The notes: generated from the sequence alone by a model not told the origin. A stretch of 64,000 nt of DNA from Streptomyces canus (GCF_030816965.1 NZ_JAUSYQ010000002.1:806001-870000), one strand, 5' to 3'. Positions 34,638 through 43,377 are shown, counted from the stretch's first letter. Numbers and translations are program-made.

Positions 34638-36103
34638 ACGACGCCCTCCTGCGCGCGGACCCGCCCCCGGCCGAAGGCCAGTGTGCCGAGGAAGCCGAGC
34701 GCCAGGGCGGCCAGCACCCCGAGGTTGGCGTAGGCCCAGGCGCCGGACTTGCCGCCGAGGCCGAAGGGGTCGAGGAGATAGCCCTGCCAGTCCAGCCAGC
34801 TGGCGGCCGAGTTGGTGACCAGACCCCAGCCGAGGGCGGTGGCGAGAACCGTCAGGATCAGCGGGGTGGGCGGCACGTCGCCGTAGCGGCCGCTCGGCCG
34901 GTAGAGGTCGGCCTCGTCGTAGTCCCGGCGGCGTAGGGAGAGGTCGGCGAGCATGATGCCGCACCAGGCGGCGATGGGGACGCCGAGGGTGGTGAGGAAG
35001 CCCATGAACTGGCCGAGGAAGTCGTCGGCGAAGAACACGATGTAAAGGGAGCCCGCGATCATCAGGACGCCGTCGACGAGTGCCGCCAGCGGGCGCGGGA
35101 TGCTGAGGCCCGCCGAGAGCAGGGCGAGACCCGAGGAGTAGATGTCGAGGACCGCGCCGCCGACCAGGCCGAGAACCGCGACGACGGCGAAGGGCACCAG
35201 GAACCAGGTGGGCAGGATGGTGGTGAGCGCGCCGATCGGGTCGGCGGCGACGGCCTGGTTGAGCGTGGTGGACGAGCCGGCCAGCAGCAGTCCGAAGACC
35301 AGCAGGAGCAGCGGGGCCACGGAGGCGCCGAAGGTGGTCCAGCCGACCACGCCCCGGCTCGACGAAGTGCGGGGCAGATAGCGGGAGTAGTCGGCGGCGG
35401 CGTTGACCCAGCCGAGACCGAAGCCGGTCATCATGAAGACCAGCGCGCCGATGAACTCCTGGCCGGAGCCCGCCGGGAGGGCGCTGACGGTGCTCCAGTG
35501 GATGTGGTCGGCGACCAGCCCGACGTAGACGACGGTCAGTACGCCCGTCACCACGGTGATCACGGTCTGGAGCCGCATGATCAGGTCGAAGCCCATCACC
35601 CCACCGACGACGGTGAGCCCCGCGACCACGATCAGGGCGATCACCTGAGTCTCGGTGCCGCCGCCCCAGCCGAGCCGTCCGAAGACGGTCGCGGTGGCCA
35701 GGGTGGCGAGGGAGCACAGCACGGTCTCCCAGCCGACGGTGAGCACCCAGGAGACCACCGACGGAAGGCGGTTGCCGCGCACCCCGTAGGCGGCGCGGCC
35801 GAGCACCATCGTCGGCGCGGAGCCCCGCTTGCCGGCAACCGCGACGAAGCCGCACAGCAGGAACGAGAAGACGATCCCGATCACGCCGGCCACCAGCGCC
35901 TGCCAGAAGGAGATCCCGAAGCCCAGCGCGAACGAGCCGTAACTCAGGCCGAGAATGGACACGTTGGCGCCGAACCACGGCCAGAACAGCGTCCGCGGGG
36001 TGCCCTTGCGTTCGGCGTCGCCGATCACGTCCAGCCCGTGGGTCTCCACCTGGAGCTGCCGGGCGGTGGATCTGCTGTCGGGGGATCCCGAGGAGTCTGT
36101 CAT
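34634..36103 (-). CDS. NCS1-family nucleobase/cation symporter
   Basis: A 489-residue, about twelve-helix permease of the NCS1 family (cytosine, uracil, hydantoin, allantoin, thiamine-type substrates). Blocks seen are WPWFGANVSILGLSYGSFALG near residue 40 (family-typical first helix, in two parts), and AADYSRYLPR near 240. I start at the ATG at 36103 with CAGG upstream; a TTG two codons earlier is possible. Transcribed from the promoter at 36136-36164 and coupled to the downstream hydrolase. Confidence 0.93.
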   Translation of the reverse strand: MTDSSGSPDSRSTARQLQVETHGLDVIGDAERKGTPRTLFWPWFGANVSILGLSYGSFALGFGISFWQALVAGVIGIVFSFLLCGFVAVAGKRGSAPTMVLGRAAYGVRGNRLPSVVSWVLTVGWETVLCSLATLATATVFGRLGWGGGTETQVIALIVVAGLTVVGGVMGFDLIMRLQTVITVVTGVLTVVYVGLVADHIHWSTVSALPAGSGQEFIGALVFMMTGFGLGWVNAAADYSRYLPRTSSSRGVVGWTTFGASVAPLLLLVFGLLLAGSSTTLNQAVAADPIGALTTILPTWFLVPFAVVAVLGLVGGAVLDIYSSGLALLSAGLSIPRPLAALVDGVLMIAGSLYIVFFADDFLGQFMGFLTTLGVPIAAWCGIMLADLSLRRRDYDEADLYRPSGRYGDVPPTPLILTVLATALGWGLVTNSAASWLDWQGYLLDPFGLGGKSGAWAYANLGVLAALALGFLGTLAFGRGRVRAQEGVV

Positions 36104-36135
36104 CGTCAACCTGCCTGTTCAGACGTGTTGGGGCG

Positions 36136-36164
36136 ACGGTAGGCAGGTGGCGCGGGGGCGTCAA
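36136..36164 (-). promoter_or_regulatory. Promoter of the NCS1 permease operon
   Basis: On the minus strand, -35 TTGACG (36159-36164), 17-base spacer, -10 TACCGT (36136-36141); about 25 bases of leader before the ATG. Confidence 0.7.
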
Positions 36165-36301
36165 TCACGCAACGCCTGCCAGACCCGCCCTGTGACTTGC
36201 GAGGATCACAGCCGTCCCGAGCTCCCCTGTACTGGATGGCGAGCCGACGAGGAGTCGGAAACGGCTGAGCCCGCTGCGGTACGGCCGGGCGAAGGACGGG
36301 G

Positions 36302-36577
36302 GTGTCCGCGGTGCGAGCTTCGAGGTTTGTCTCCACAGTGGCCCTGTCCGTGTGTGGGACCACCCTGGCGGGCGGTTGCGCGGAGGGCGGCGACGGGAGT
36401 GGCCCGGGGCCCGTACCGCGGTCCGTCCCCGCCCAGGACGATCTGCTGAGGAGAGCGGAATCCGCGCTTGTACGACGGTGCCTGACGGAGCGCCGGATGC
36501 CGGCGCGGTCCGTCGGCGACGATGGGTCGGCGCAGGGAGTCGCACCGCAGCGGGAGTTCCCGTACGGGATAGCGACC
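36302..36577 (+). pseudogene. Truncated secreted lipoprotein gene
   Basis: Starting at GTG 36302 (AAGGACGGGG upstream), the frame gives a lipoprotein-like signal (FVSTVALSVCGTTLAGGC) and then LLRRAESALVRRCL and EFPYGI. This matches the start of a common Streptomyces family of hypothetical lipoproteins with an RCL/PYGI pattern. After PYGI the homologous part stops and the frame becomes low-complexity, so the gene is 3'-truncated. The short product might still be exported. Confidence 0.5.
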
Positions 36578-36650
36578 AGGGGAGCTTCTGCGCCTACACC
36601 GACGCCAACTACGGTGGGCTGTCGGTGGGTTGGACCGGCGACGACGGCTT
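36567..36650 (+). pseudogene. Fragment resembling a peptidase-inhibitor I36 domain
   Basis: In the +1 frame relative to the preceding remnant: DQGSFCAYTDANYGG then LSVGWTGDDG. FC-Y-DANYGG resembles the repeat core of I36/SMI-type small inhibitors or beta-gamma-crystallin-like modules. It lacks a start, signal peptide and C-terminus, so it is a relic joined to the lipoprotein stub. Confidence 0.35.
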
Positions 36651-36740
36651 GCCGACGGCTGGGACGGGGGCGAGCAAGGTGCCGGTTTACCGGCGTTTCC
36701 CTGGGCCTTCCGCCGGACCCGCCTGGCCGACCGTACGAGT

Positions 36741-37739
36741 TCAGCGGTGCTTGATGCCCGGCTCGGCGCCGGGGGCGAGGGTGGGTTCGGTGACGGGGAC
36801 GTCACCGAGGGCCTCGTCGACGGCGGTCAGCAGGTCGTCGGACAGTTCCACGCCGGAGGCGGCGGCGTTGGCGTGGACCTGGTCGGGGCGGGAGGCACCG
36901 GTGATCGCGGAGGCGACCTCGCCGCGGCGCAGGACCCACGCGAGCGCCAGGGTGGCCATGCTCATCCCCGCCTCCTCCGCGATCGGGACGAGGCGCTGGA
37001 CCGCTTCGAGGATGGCGTCGCTGTAGACGAGGTCCTGGGAGACAGCCATGTCCGCGGAGGCGAACCGGCTTCCTTCGGGGACGGGCTGCCCGGGCTTGTA
37101 CTTGCCGGTCAGGACGCCCTGGGCGAGGGGGGACCAGACGATCTGGGAGATGCCGTTGGCGGCGCACAGGCCGAACACCTCGGCCTCGGGGGCCTGCCAG
37201 AGCATGGAGTACTGCGGCTGGGAGGAGACGAACAGATCGGGTCCGGCGAGGTCGATCGCGGCCCGGATCTGTTCGGGGGTCCACTCGCTGAAGCCGATGT
37301 AGCGGGCCTTGCCCTGCTCGACGACCTTCTGGAACGCCTCGACGGTGTCCTCGATCGGCACGCCGGAGTCGAAGCGGTGCGCCTGGTACAGGTCGACATG
37401 GTCGGTCCTGAGGCGGGTGAGGGAAGCGTCGATCTGCCGGGCGATGTGGGCGGGTGACAGTCCACGGTCGGCCGGCTCGTCCGACATCGGGAAATAGACC
37501 TTGGTGGCCAGGATGTAGGAGTCACGGGGGTGGGCGGACAGGATCTCTCCCCAGGCCGTCTCGGCGGCTCCCCGCCCGTAGGCGTTGGCGGTGTCGAAGA
37601 AGTTGATGCCCGCGTCGAAGGCCGCCTCGGTGCAGGCCCGGGTCGCGTCCGCCTCGACGCCGCCGGAATAGGTGAGCCACGACCCGAGCGAGATCTCCGA
37701 GACGTTCAGGTCCGAGCTGCCGAGTGTGCGGTACCGCAT
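36741..37739 (-). CDS. Aldo/keto reductase
   Basis: A 332-residue NADPH-dependent aldo/keto reductase of the voltage-gated-channel-beta-like subgroup. The catalytic tetrad is D49, Y54, K80 and H121 (FFDTANAYG, ATKVYF, AHRFD). The C-terminal cofactor loop includes AITGASRPDQV near residue 295. ATG at 37739 has AAGGAG ten bases upstream. It stands next to unrelated genes, so its substrate is open. Confidence 0.95.
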   Translation of the reverse strand: MRYRTLGSSDLNVSEISLGSWLTYSGGVEADATRACTEAAFDAGINFFDTANAYGRGAAETAWGEILSAHPRDSYILATKVYFPMSDEPADRGLSPAHIARQIDASLTRLRTDHVDLYQAHRFDSGVPIEDTVEAFQKVVEQGKARYIGFSEWTPEQIRAAIDLAGPDLFVSSQPQYSMLWQAPEAEVFGLCAANGISQIVWSPLAQGVLTGKYKPGQPVPEGSRFASADMAVSQDLVYSDAILEAVQRLVPIAEEAGMSMATLALAWVLRRGEVASAITGASRPDQVHANAAASGVELSDDLLTAVDEALGDVPVTEPTLAPGAEPGIKHR

Positions 37740-37856
37740 GGTTGTCGCTCCTTGTGTCGGGTGGGCCGCCGGCTGCGGGGCAGGCTTACGAGGCTGCTGT
37801 CCACTGCGCTGATGACCATGCCACGCTCTCGTCGACACCGTCGTCAGCGTTCGGTG

Positions 37857-38270
37857 TCACTCGGCGTCGAGCTGGTGGTCGGCCCAGACGTAGCTCTCGG
37901 GCAGCAGGTCGGTGATGCGCACGGTCCGGGTGCGGGCCTCTTCGCCGACGATGACCTCGAGGTCGGGGAAGTAGTCGAGGAGGACCTGTCGGCACCGGCC
38001 GCACGGCGGAACGACCCCTCGGTCGCGGTCCCCCACGGCGACGATCGTCTTCAGTTCGTAGGCGCCCTGGGCGGCCGCCGCGCCGATGAGGACCAGTTCG
38101 GCGCAGGGGCCTCCCGTGAAGTGGTAGGCGTTCACGGCGGTGATGATCCGCCCGTCCCGGGCACGGGCCGCGGCTGCCATGGTGTGGTTGTCGCCTCGGC
38201 AACGTGTGCGAGCGACGTGCGCTGCCGCCTGGACGAGTTCGTGATCGACGGGGTGGGTCTGCGTGGTCAA
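37857..38270 (-). CDS. Cytidine deaminase family protein, blasticidin-S-deaminase-like
   Basis: A 137-residue zinc deaminase. Zinc ligands and catalytic glutamate are C56-A-E58, C90 and C93 (PCAE, PPCGRCRQ). The blocks NAYHFTGGPCAELV, VAVGDRDRG, CGRCRQVLLD and ITDLLPESYVW follow the fungal blasticidin-S deaminase pattern (YHFTGGPCAELV, SPCGRCRQVLLD, IRELLPSGYVW) more closely than housekeeping Cdd. The TTG start at 38270 with AAGG eight bases upstream is my choice; longer frames run into decayed DNA. It may deaminate a cytosine-nucleoside antibiotic or cytidine. Confidence 0.85.
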   Translation of the reverse strand: MTTQTHPVDHELVQAAAHVARTRCRGDNHTMAAAARARDGRIITAVNAYHFTGGPCAELVLIGAAAAQGAYELKTIVAVGDRDRGVVPPCGRCRQVLLDYFPDLEVIVGEEARTRTVRITDLLPESYVWADHQLDAE

Positions 38271-38339
38271 CTTCTCTGCCTTGGTCGTTGGTTCGGGCGA
38301 CGTCGACAGTATCGGCGGTGGGTCGGCTCCGGGAGTCAC

Positions 38340-38796
38340 CCGGGCTCGAAAAGGATCAATGGGATCGTCCTGACCACCTTCGAGGCGGCCGAGTTCGGCA
38401 TCGAGGCACTCCGTGCGGGCGCGAGCGGCTTCCTCGGCAAAGGGGTGGAACCGGCCCAACCGCCCGACGCCATCCGTCTCGCCGAGTCGGACGAAACCCC
38501 GCTGCCCCCACGGCCACCAAGAGCCTCATCGCCCGCATCATGGCCCAGCCCCCCGCGGACGACCTCGCCGCCCCCGGCCGCCCGGCCACGCTGACACCCC
38601 GGGAACGCGAAGCGGTGTCCCTGGTGTCCACCGGCCTGTCCCACGACGACAGCGCCGAACGCCTCTTCGTCACCCCCGTCACCGTCAAGACCGCCGTCAA
38701 CCGGGCCATGCCGAACTCGGCACCCGCGACCGCGCCCAACTCGTCGTCATCGCCTACGAGACCGGCCTGGTCCGCGCCGGAGAGCGGCAGGGGTGA
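38340..38796 (+). pseudogene. Decayed NarL/LuxR-type response regulator
   Basis: Pieces of one response regulator lie in three frames. First is the receiver end (VLTTFEAAEFGIEALRAGAS, about 38368-38430). Next are the linker and LuxR helix-turn-helix (LTPREREAVSLVSTGLSHDD through ERLFVTPVTVKTAVNRAM, about 38590-38710). Last is RDRAQLVVIAYETGLVRAG (about 38725-38785). The first roughly 75 residues, including the phosphorylated aspartate, are missing. With a deletion and two frameshifts it cannot make a working protein. Confidence 0.8.
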
Positions 38797-38886
38797 TCGC
38801 CCCGCCCGTTCGCACACGTTCACCACGCCCTACTCTTCCTCTGTTCGAGACACCCACGGACACAGGGGCAAGGCGGGGGAAGCAAC

Positions 38887-40017
38887 ATGACATACCGGCG
38901 CGCGGTCATACCAGCCCTGGTCGGAGGCCTGCTGATCACGCTGTTGCTGTGGTGGGCGGGGGCGAGCGCGCAGGCACTGCAACTGCGCGGCAGCACCAGC
39001 GTGTTCGACGTGGACTCCGTGAACGAACTCCGGCGATGGCTCATGCCCTGGTCGTACGACTCCTCGGTGGCCCTGCCGTCCGACGGATCCGTGGACGCGG
39101 GCACGGGCGGAGACACCGGTTACGCCGGTCTGTACAGCACCGGGATGCAGATCAGATTCGTGGCCGTCTTCGCCTTCTTCCTGGCCGGTACGTTGCTCCT
39201 GCTCCGCAGGATCCCGCCGGCGCGGGGCCGTACACCGGCCACGCTGCTCGCGCTGTGGGCCTGGGGGCCGGTGTCCGCGACCCTGGCGGTCACGGTCTCC
39301 GCGCCCTGGCTGATCGCGTCCCGGGGGCACGGCAGCTACCGGGTCCTGCCGCAGCTGGCGGGGGTGATCGCCTCGAGCGGACCGGTCCCGGTGTTCGCGG
39401 GACTGCTGACCGCCCTGCTCACGGTTCTCGTGGCCCGCGTCTCCGCCAAGGGTGCGGAACCACTGCCCCGGCGCGATGTGCCGACACGCGCTGCCCGACT
39501 GGCGGCGAGCGTCGGAACCGCGGTGGTCGCACTGTCCCTGGTGGTCCTGTCGTACCAGTCGGTGGCGGCCTGGATACAGACCTCGTTCAGCGGCGCGGGC
39601 CTGCTGTCCGAGCCCGGTGACCTGCTGCGCCAGTGGCTGCTGCTCGGCGCCTGGACGGGTCCGGCGACCACGTCCCTCGGACACTGGCTGCTGTACCGGG
39701 CCGCCGACGTGCTCCTGCTGGCCGTGGTGTGGTGGTCACTGCGTCTGCTGCCCGGCCTGCTCACCCGGACCACCGTGCCGGCGATGGCGGTGGGCGCGGT
39801 CTGCGCGACCGTGCTGGGACTGCTCGCGAGCCAGGTCCTGCACATGGCGGTCGACGACACCGCCGCCGTGTGGGGCCCCGTGCATGTGTTCTCCACTCTC
39901 GGCACAGGCGTCCCCGCCGCCCTCACCTTCGGCGTCACGGCAGGGCCGGCAGCCCTCGCGACTCTGCGGCTGGCCGGGGATCGTGACCCCCTGCCGTCAT
40001 CTGTTGTCCCTGCTTGA
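38887..40017 (+). CDS. Polytopic membrane protein of unknown function
   Basis: A 376-residue protein I do not recognise. It has about eight hydrophobic segments: one near the N-terminus (10-33), then a hydrophilic extracytoplasmic stretch (about 35-85), then alternating helices to the C-terminus. No catalytic or binding motif stands out. ATG at 38887 has GGGGGAA about six bases upstream. It resembles lineage-specific Streptomyces membrane proteins; neighbours give no functional hint. Confidence 0.8.
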   Translation: MTYRRAVIPALVGGLLITLLLWWAGASAQALQLRGSTSVFDVDSVNELRRWLMPWSYDSSVALPSDGSVDAGTGGDTGYAGLYSTGMQIRFVAVFAFFLAGTLLLLRRIPPARGRTPATLLALWAWGPVSATLAVTVSAPWLIASRGHGSYRVLPQLAGVIASSGPVPVFAGLLTALLTVLVARVSAKGAEPLPRRDVPTRAARLAASVGTAVVALSLVVLSYQSVAAWIQTSFSGAGLLSEPGDLLRQWLLLGAWTGPATTSLGHWLLYRAADVLLLAVVWWSLRLLPGLLTRTTVPAMAVGAVCATVLGLLASQVLHMAVDDTAAVWGPVHVFSTLGTGVPAALTFGVTAGPAALATLRLAGDRDPLPSSVVPA

Positions 40018-40068
40018 GGCGCGGCCCGCGGGGGTCGGCATGATGTGAATCCCTGACAGCATGCGGTG

Positions 40069-40773
40069 ATGCGCATCAACACCTCCTACGAGGGGGCCCT
40101 CGGCGACTACTTCGCCGACAACGCGACCGACGGCCCCTACAACGCCCACACCGACCGGCCCGCCATGTTCGCCCTGGCCGGTGACGTCACCGGGCAGCGC
40201 GTCCTGGACATCGGCTGCGGCGCCGGACACTACATAACGGAACTGCGGGCACGCGGCGCGGCCGAGGTGGTCGGCGTCGAGGGCAGCGCGACGCTGCTGG
40301 GCCATGCCCGCGACCGCATCGGCGACGACGACGCCGTCACGCTGCACCACCACGACCTGGAGGAACCGCTCGACTTCCTGCCGGCCGACTCGTTCGACCT
40401 GGTGGTCGTGGCCCTGGTGCACCATCACCTGGAGGCCCGTCGGCAACTGCTGGCCGAACTGCACCGCGTGCTGCGTCCCGGCGGGACCCTGCTGGTCTCG
40501 ACGGTCCACCCGACCGCCGACTGGGTCTGGCACGGCGGCTCCTACTTCGACGAGGGCCGTGTCGAGACGCGTTTCGGGGACAGCGGCACCACCAACTCGC
40601 ACCGCCGTATGACCATGCAGACCTTTCTGGGCGAACTCCTCGACGCCGGCTTCGTGTTGGAGCGATTCGTGGAGCCACGGGCCACGGAGGCCGCCCGCCA
40701 GGTCGACGAGGTCCGCTACCTCAAGACTCTTCAAACGCCGTTCTTCGTCGCCGTCCGCATGCGGAAGAACTAG
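40069..40773 (+). CDS. SAM-dependent methyltransferase (class I)
   Basis: A 234-residue class I methyltransferase with motif I VLDIGCGAGHY near residue 46, the acidic motif II VVGVEGS, and motif post-I/III around LHRVLRPGGTLLVST near 140. The N-terminal 40 residues (YFADNATDGPYNAHTDRP) probably form part of the substrate site. Acceptor unknown. The ATG at 40069 follows an in-frame GTG by one codon and neither has a strong ribosome site. A hairpin at 40866 follows the gene. Confidence 0.88.
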   Translation: MRINTSYEGALGDYFADNATDGPYNAHTDRPAMFALAGDVTGQRVLDIGCGAGHYITELRARGAAEVVGVEGSATLLGHARDRIGDDDAVTLHHHDLEEPLDFLPADSFDLVVVALVHHHLEARRQLLAELHRVLRPGGTLLVSTVHPTADWVWHGGSYFDEGRVETRFGDSGTTNSHRRMTMQTFLGELLDAGFVLERFVEPRATEAARQVDEVRYLKTLQTPFFVAVRMRKN

Positions 40774-40865
40774 GGCGCCGGCAGGCGATGTTCGCCCCGT
40801 CGCAACGCCCGGCACGCTTCCGCCGGGGATGCCCCACTCGCCGCCCGGGAATCGTTCAGACGTTG

Positions 40866-40895
40866 CCTGCCCGGCCAGTGGGCAAGCCGGGCAGG
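40866..40895 (+). terminator. Terminator-like hairpin after the methyltransferase gene
   Basis: Perfect 10-base-pair stem CCTGCCCGGC/GCCGGGCAGG with a 10-base loop. Confidence 0.6.
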
Positions 40896-41143
40896 TCGTG
40901 ATCGCAGACTCCGCGTCCGTGAGCGGTCCGTGGGCCGGGTCAGCCTGACCGGTGACCGGCGGCCGGTGACCCGGCGTCATAGAGCCGCGCCTTCAATGTC
41001 GGGTCGGGCGCGCCGGCATGTTCCTGACCCTGCTCGGCGGCGCCCGCATCCTCCGGCACGCCATCACGGCGGGGGCGGCGCATCGACGCCGACGCGCCCC
41101 CGAGGCCCAGGCGGATCCACGGCGCCTGGGCCTCCCGCAGGTC

Positions 41144-41172
41144 TTGACCCGGCTCCCTCGGCCACGTACAAC
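41144..41172 (+). promoter_or_regulatory. Promoter of the GH97-like gene
   Basis: -35 TTGACC (41144-41149), 17-base spacer, -10 TACAAC (41167-41172). Predicted start near 41179, just before the operator. Confidence 0.65.
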
Positions 41173-41182
41173 GTTCTCCAGT

Positions 41183-41196
41183 AGAAAACGTTTACT
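41183..41196. promoter_or_regulatory. LacI operator A (GH97-like gene)
   Basis: AGAAAACGTTTACT, one mismatch from the palindrome AGTAAACGTTTACT. It lies at about +5 to +18 of the predicted transcript, so bound repressor would block the start. Confidence 0.7.
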
Positions 41197-41218
41197 CGAC
41201 GGAGAGGCCGCGCCCACC

Positions 41219-43204
41219 ATGAGAACCACACAGGACCGGGAAGAGCCCGCGCGGAACAGAGCCGGCAGCCCGGGGGCGCTGTCGCGTCGGGGTGTCCTCA
41301 AGGGCACGGCCGTCACCGTCGGTCTGGCCGCGGCGGGGGGCGGCCTCGCGCAGCCGGTCTACGCGGCCGAAGGAGCGGCTGTCTCAGGGCAGTCGGACTG
41401 CGCGACCGCCCGCATGGGCGGCAACGCCATCACGATGTCGGTGGTGGACGGAGCGCTGCGGTGGTCCGTCCACCACCACGGCAGGACGGTCGTCGACACG
41501 TCCGTCCTGGGCCTCGAACTGAGCGACGGGACCGTCCTCGGCGGCGACGTGACGGTGACCCGCAACCAGCACGGGACCGCCCGCACCACCTGGAACCCGG
41601 TGTACGGGCGCAACGCCACCGTCACCGACCACTATCAGGAGCAGCGGTGGAATTTGCGGGACACCGCCACAGGGGCCCGCTTCGGCGTCCAGATCCGTGC
41701 CTACAGGACCGGTGTCGCGCTGCGCTACCTCCTGCTCGACGAAGGCACCGCCACCATCGCGAGCGAACTGACCACGTTCGCCTTCCCCGACGGCACCACC
41801 GTCTACAGCGCCCGCGACGAGGACGCCTACCTCCCGGTGGCACCGGGCTCCATCCCGGTCACCGGCACCTCCACCACGGACAACGGCCCCCTCACCGACC
41901 TGCCGCTCACCGCCACCCTCTCGGACGGGCTCATCGCCTGCGTCTGCGAGTCGGCGCGGCTCGACTTCCCGCGCCTGATGCTCAGTTCGACCGACGGGCA
42001 GCCCGGCACCCTGTCCGCCTACCTGATGGAACACACCGCCCGCGGCACCGGCCCGGTCGAGCCGACCAGCACGGTCACGACCCCCTTCGCCACGCCGTGG
42101 CGCGCGGTAGTAATCGGTTCCACCCATGCCGAACTGGTCGACAACGCCGAGCTGATCCTCAATCTGGCCCCGCCCGGCGCCCTGGCCGACACCTCGTGGA
42201 TCAAGCCGGGCAAGGTCTTCCGCTGCGAGCTCAGCACCGCCGCGGGCCTGGCAGGTGTCGACTTCGCCGTGGCCCGGGGCCTGGAGTACGTCGAGTACGA
42301 CGCAGGCTGGTACGGCCCCGAGTTCACGACCACCGACGCGACCAAACCGATAACGGCCATCGACCTCCCGTCCGTCATCTCGTACGCCACGGGCAAGGGC
42401 ATCGGTGTCTTCCTCTACGTCAACCGGCTCGCACTGACCGACGCGGGCTCTCTCTTCGCCCTCTACAAGGGGTGGGGCGTCGCGGGCATCAAGCTCGGCT
42501 TCATCAACGACGGCACGCGGACGATGACCGACCAGATCACCGACTGGGCGAAGACGGCGGCCAGGTACCAGTTGCTGATCGACATGCACGACGACGTCCG
42601 GCCGTTCGGCTACGAACGCACCTATCCCAACTGGATCAGCCTGGAAGGCGTCCGGGGCAACGAGCAGTTCCCGACCGCCACGCACAACGTGACGCTGCCC
42701 TTCGCCCGCAACATCGGCGGCCCGATGGACTACACCATCTGCTACGGCCAGTCACGGGACAAGACGACCAACACCCACCAGATGGCCATGGCCGCGGTGT
42801 ACTACCAACCCCTCAACTTCCTCTTCTGGTACGACAAGCCGTCCAAGTACGCCAACCCGGCGAACTGGCCGGGACTGCCCTGGTTCAACGCCGTCCCCAC
42901 GACCTGGGACGAGAGCCGGACCCTGGCCGGTTCGATCGGCGAGTACGTGGCGGTGGCCCGTCGGAGCGGCGACACCTGGTACCTCGGGGCCATGACCAAC
43001 GAGACCTCCCGGGCCCTGTCGATCCCGCTGTCGTTCCTGGGCGACGGCACCTACACGGCAACCGTGTACGCCGACGGCACCCCCGGGGCCGCCCCGTACC
43101 AGACCCCGGTCGTGGTCAGCACCCGGTCCGTCACCGCGCAGAGCACACTGAGCGTGGCCATGGCTCCGGCGGGCGGCCAGGCGGTCGTCCTGAAGCCCAG
43201 CTGA
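41219..43204 (+). CDS. Secreted glycoside hydrolase, family 97-like
   Basis: A 661-residue exported protein with a Tat-type signal peptide (SRRGVLKG then a hydrophobic stretch, cleavage about residue 44). An N-terminal beta-sandwich (about 50-310) precedes a TIM barrel (about 320-560) with LEYVEYDAGWYG, GIGVFLYVN, WGVAGIKLGF, ISLEGVRGNEQF and GGPMDYT, then a C-terminal beta domain. This order is that of GH97 alpha-glycosidases. The Asp used as nucleophile in retaining members (KVDF) is Gly427 here; E476 and E482 are retained. Start at the ATG at 41219. Expression is governed by operator A. Confidence 0.85.
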   Translation: MRTTQDREEPARNRAGSPGALSRRGVLKGTAVTVGLAAAGGGLAQPVYAAEGAAVSGQSDCATARMGGNAITMSVVDGALRWSVHHHGRTVVDTSVLGLELSDGTVLGGDVTVTRNQHGTARTTWNPVYGRNATVTDHYQEQRWNLRDTATGARFGVQIRAYRTGVALRYLLLDEGTATIASELTTFAFPDGTTVYSARDEDAYLPVAPGSIPVTGTSTTDNGPLTDLPLTATLSDGLIACVCESARLDFPRLMLSSTDGQPGTLSAYLMEHTARGTGPVEPTSTVTTPFATPWRAVVIGSTHAELVDNAELILNLAPPGALADTSWIKPGKVFRCELSTAAGLAGVDFAVARGLEYVEYDAGWYGPEFTTTDATKPITAIDLPSVISYATGKGIGVFLYVNRLALTDAGSLFALYKGWGVAGIKLGFINDGTRTMTDQITDWAKTAARYQLLIDMHDDVRPFGYERTYPNWISLEGVRGNEQFPTATHNVTLPFARNIGGPMDYTICYGQSRDKTTNTHQMAMAAVYYQPLNFLFWYDKPSKYANPANWPGLPWFNAVPTTWDESRTLAGSIGEYVAVARRSGDTWYLGAMTNETSRALSIPLSFLGDGTYTATVYADGTPGAAPYQTPVVVSTRSVTAQSTLSVAMAPAGGQAVVLKPS

Positions 43205-43235
43205 CCCTGCACCGGAGGCGGCCGCGCCGTCCACC

Positions 43236-43377
43236 GAACCCGTGGGTACCGGAAGTCGCCCCGGTGGACGGCACGCGGACCTTCTTCCTGCACACCACGG
43301 TCCGGGACGGCCGGATCACCCGCTACCACCTCTACGAGGACACCTGCGCGGTCGCCAGGGCCCACTTCGGCGACTGA
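43236..43377 (+). pseudogene. C-terminal fragment of a SnoaL/NTF2-like protein
   Basis: Right after the GH97-like gene a frame reads VDGTRTFFLHTTVRDGRITR and HLYEDTCAVARAHFGD before TGA. This is the typical end of a SnoaL-like ketosteroid-isomerase-fold protein (VRDGRITRYHLYEDT). The preceding 80 to 100 residues are absent and there is no start codon, so it is a truncated relic. Confidence 0.6.

Larger units (their letters stand above)
40774..41218. other. 445-base intergenic region
   Basis: No gene supportable. It contains the terminator-like hairpin of the methyltransferase gene (40866-40895) and the promoter and operator of the GH97-like gene (41144-41196). The frame opening at 41018 has no ribosome site or family match and runs into the GH97 signal peptide. 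Confidence 0.6.

Noticed and set aside
37530..38594. A long plus-strand frame covering the deaminase region
   Set aside because: It is antisense to the deaminase, and only its end (receiver fragment) is genuine, as part of the decayed response regulator.
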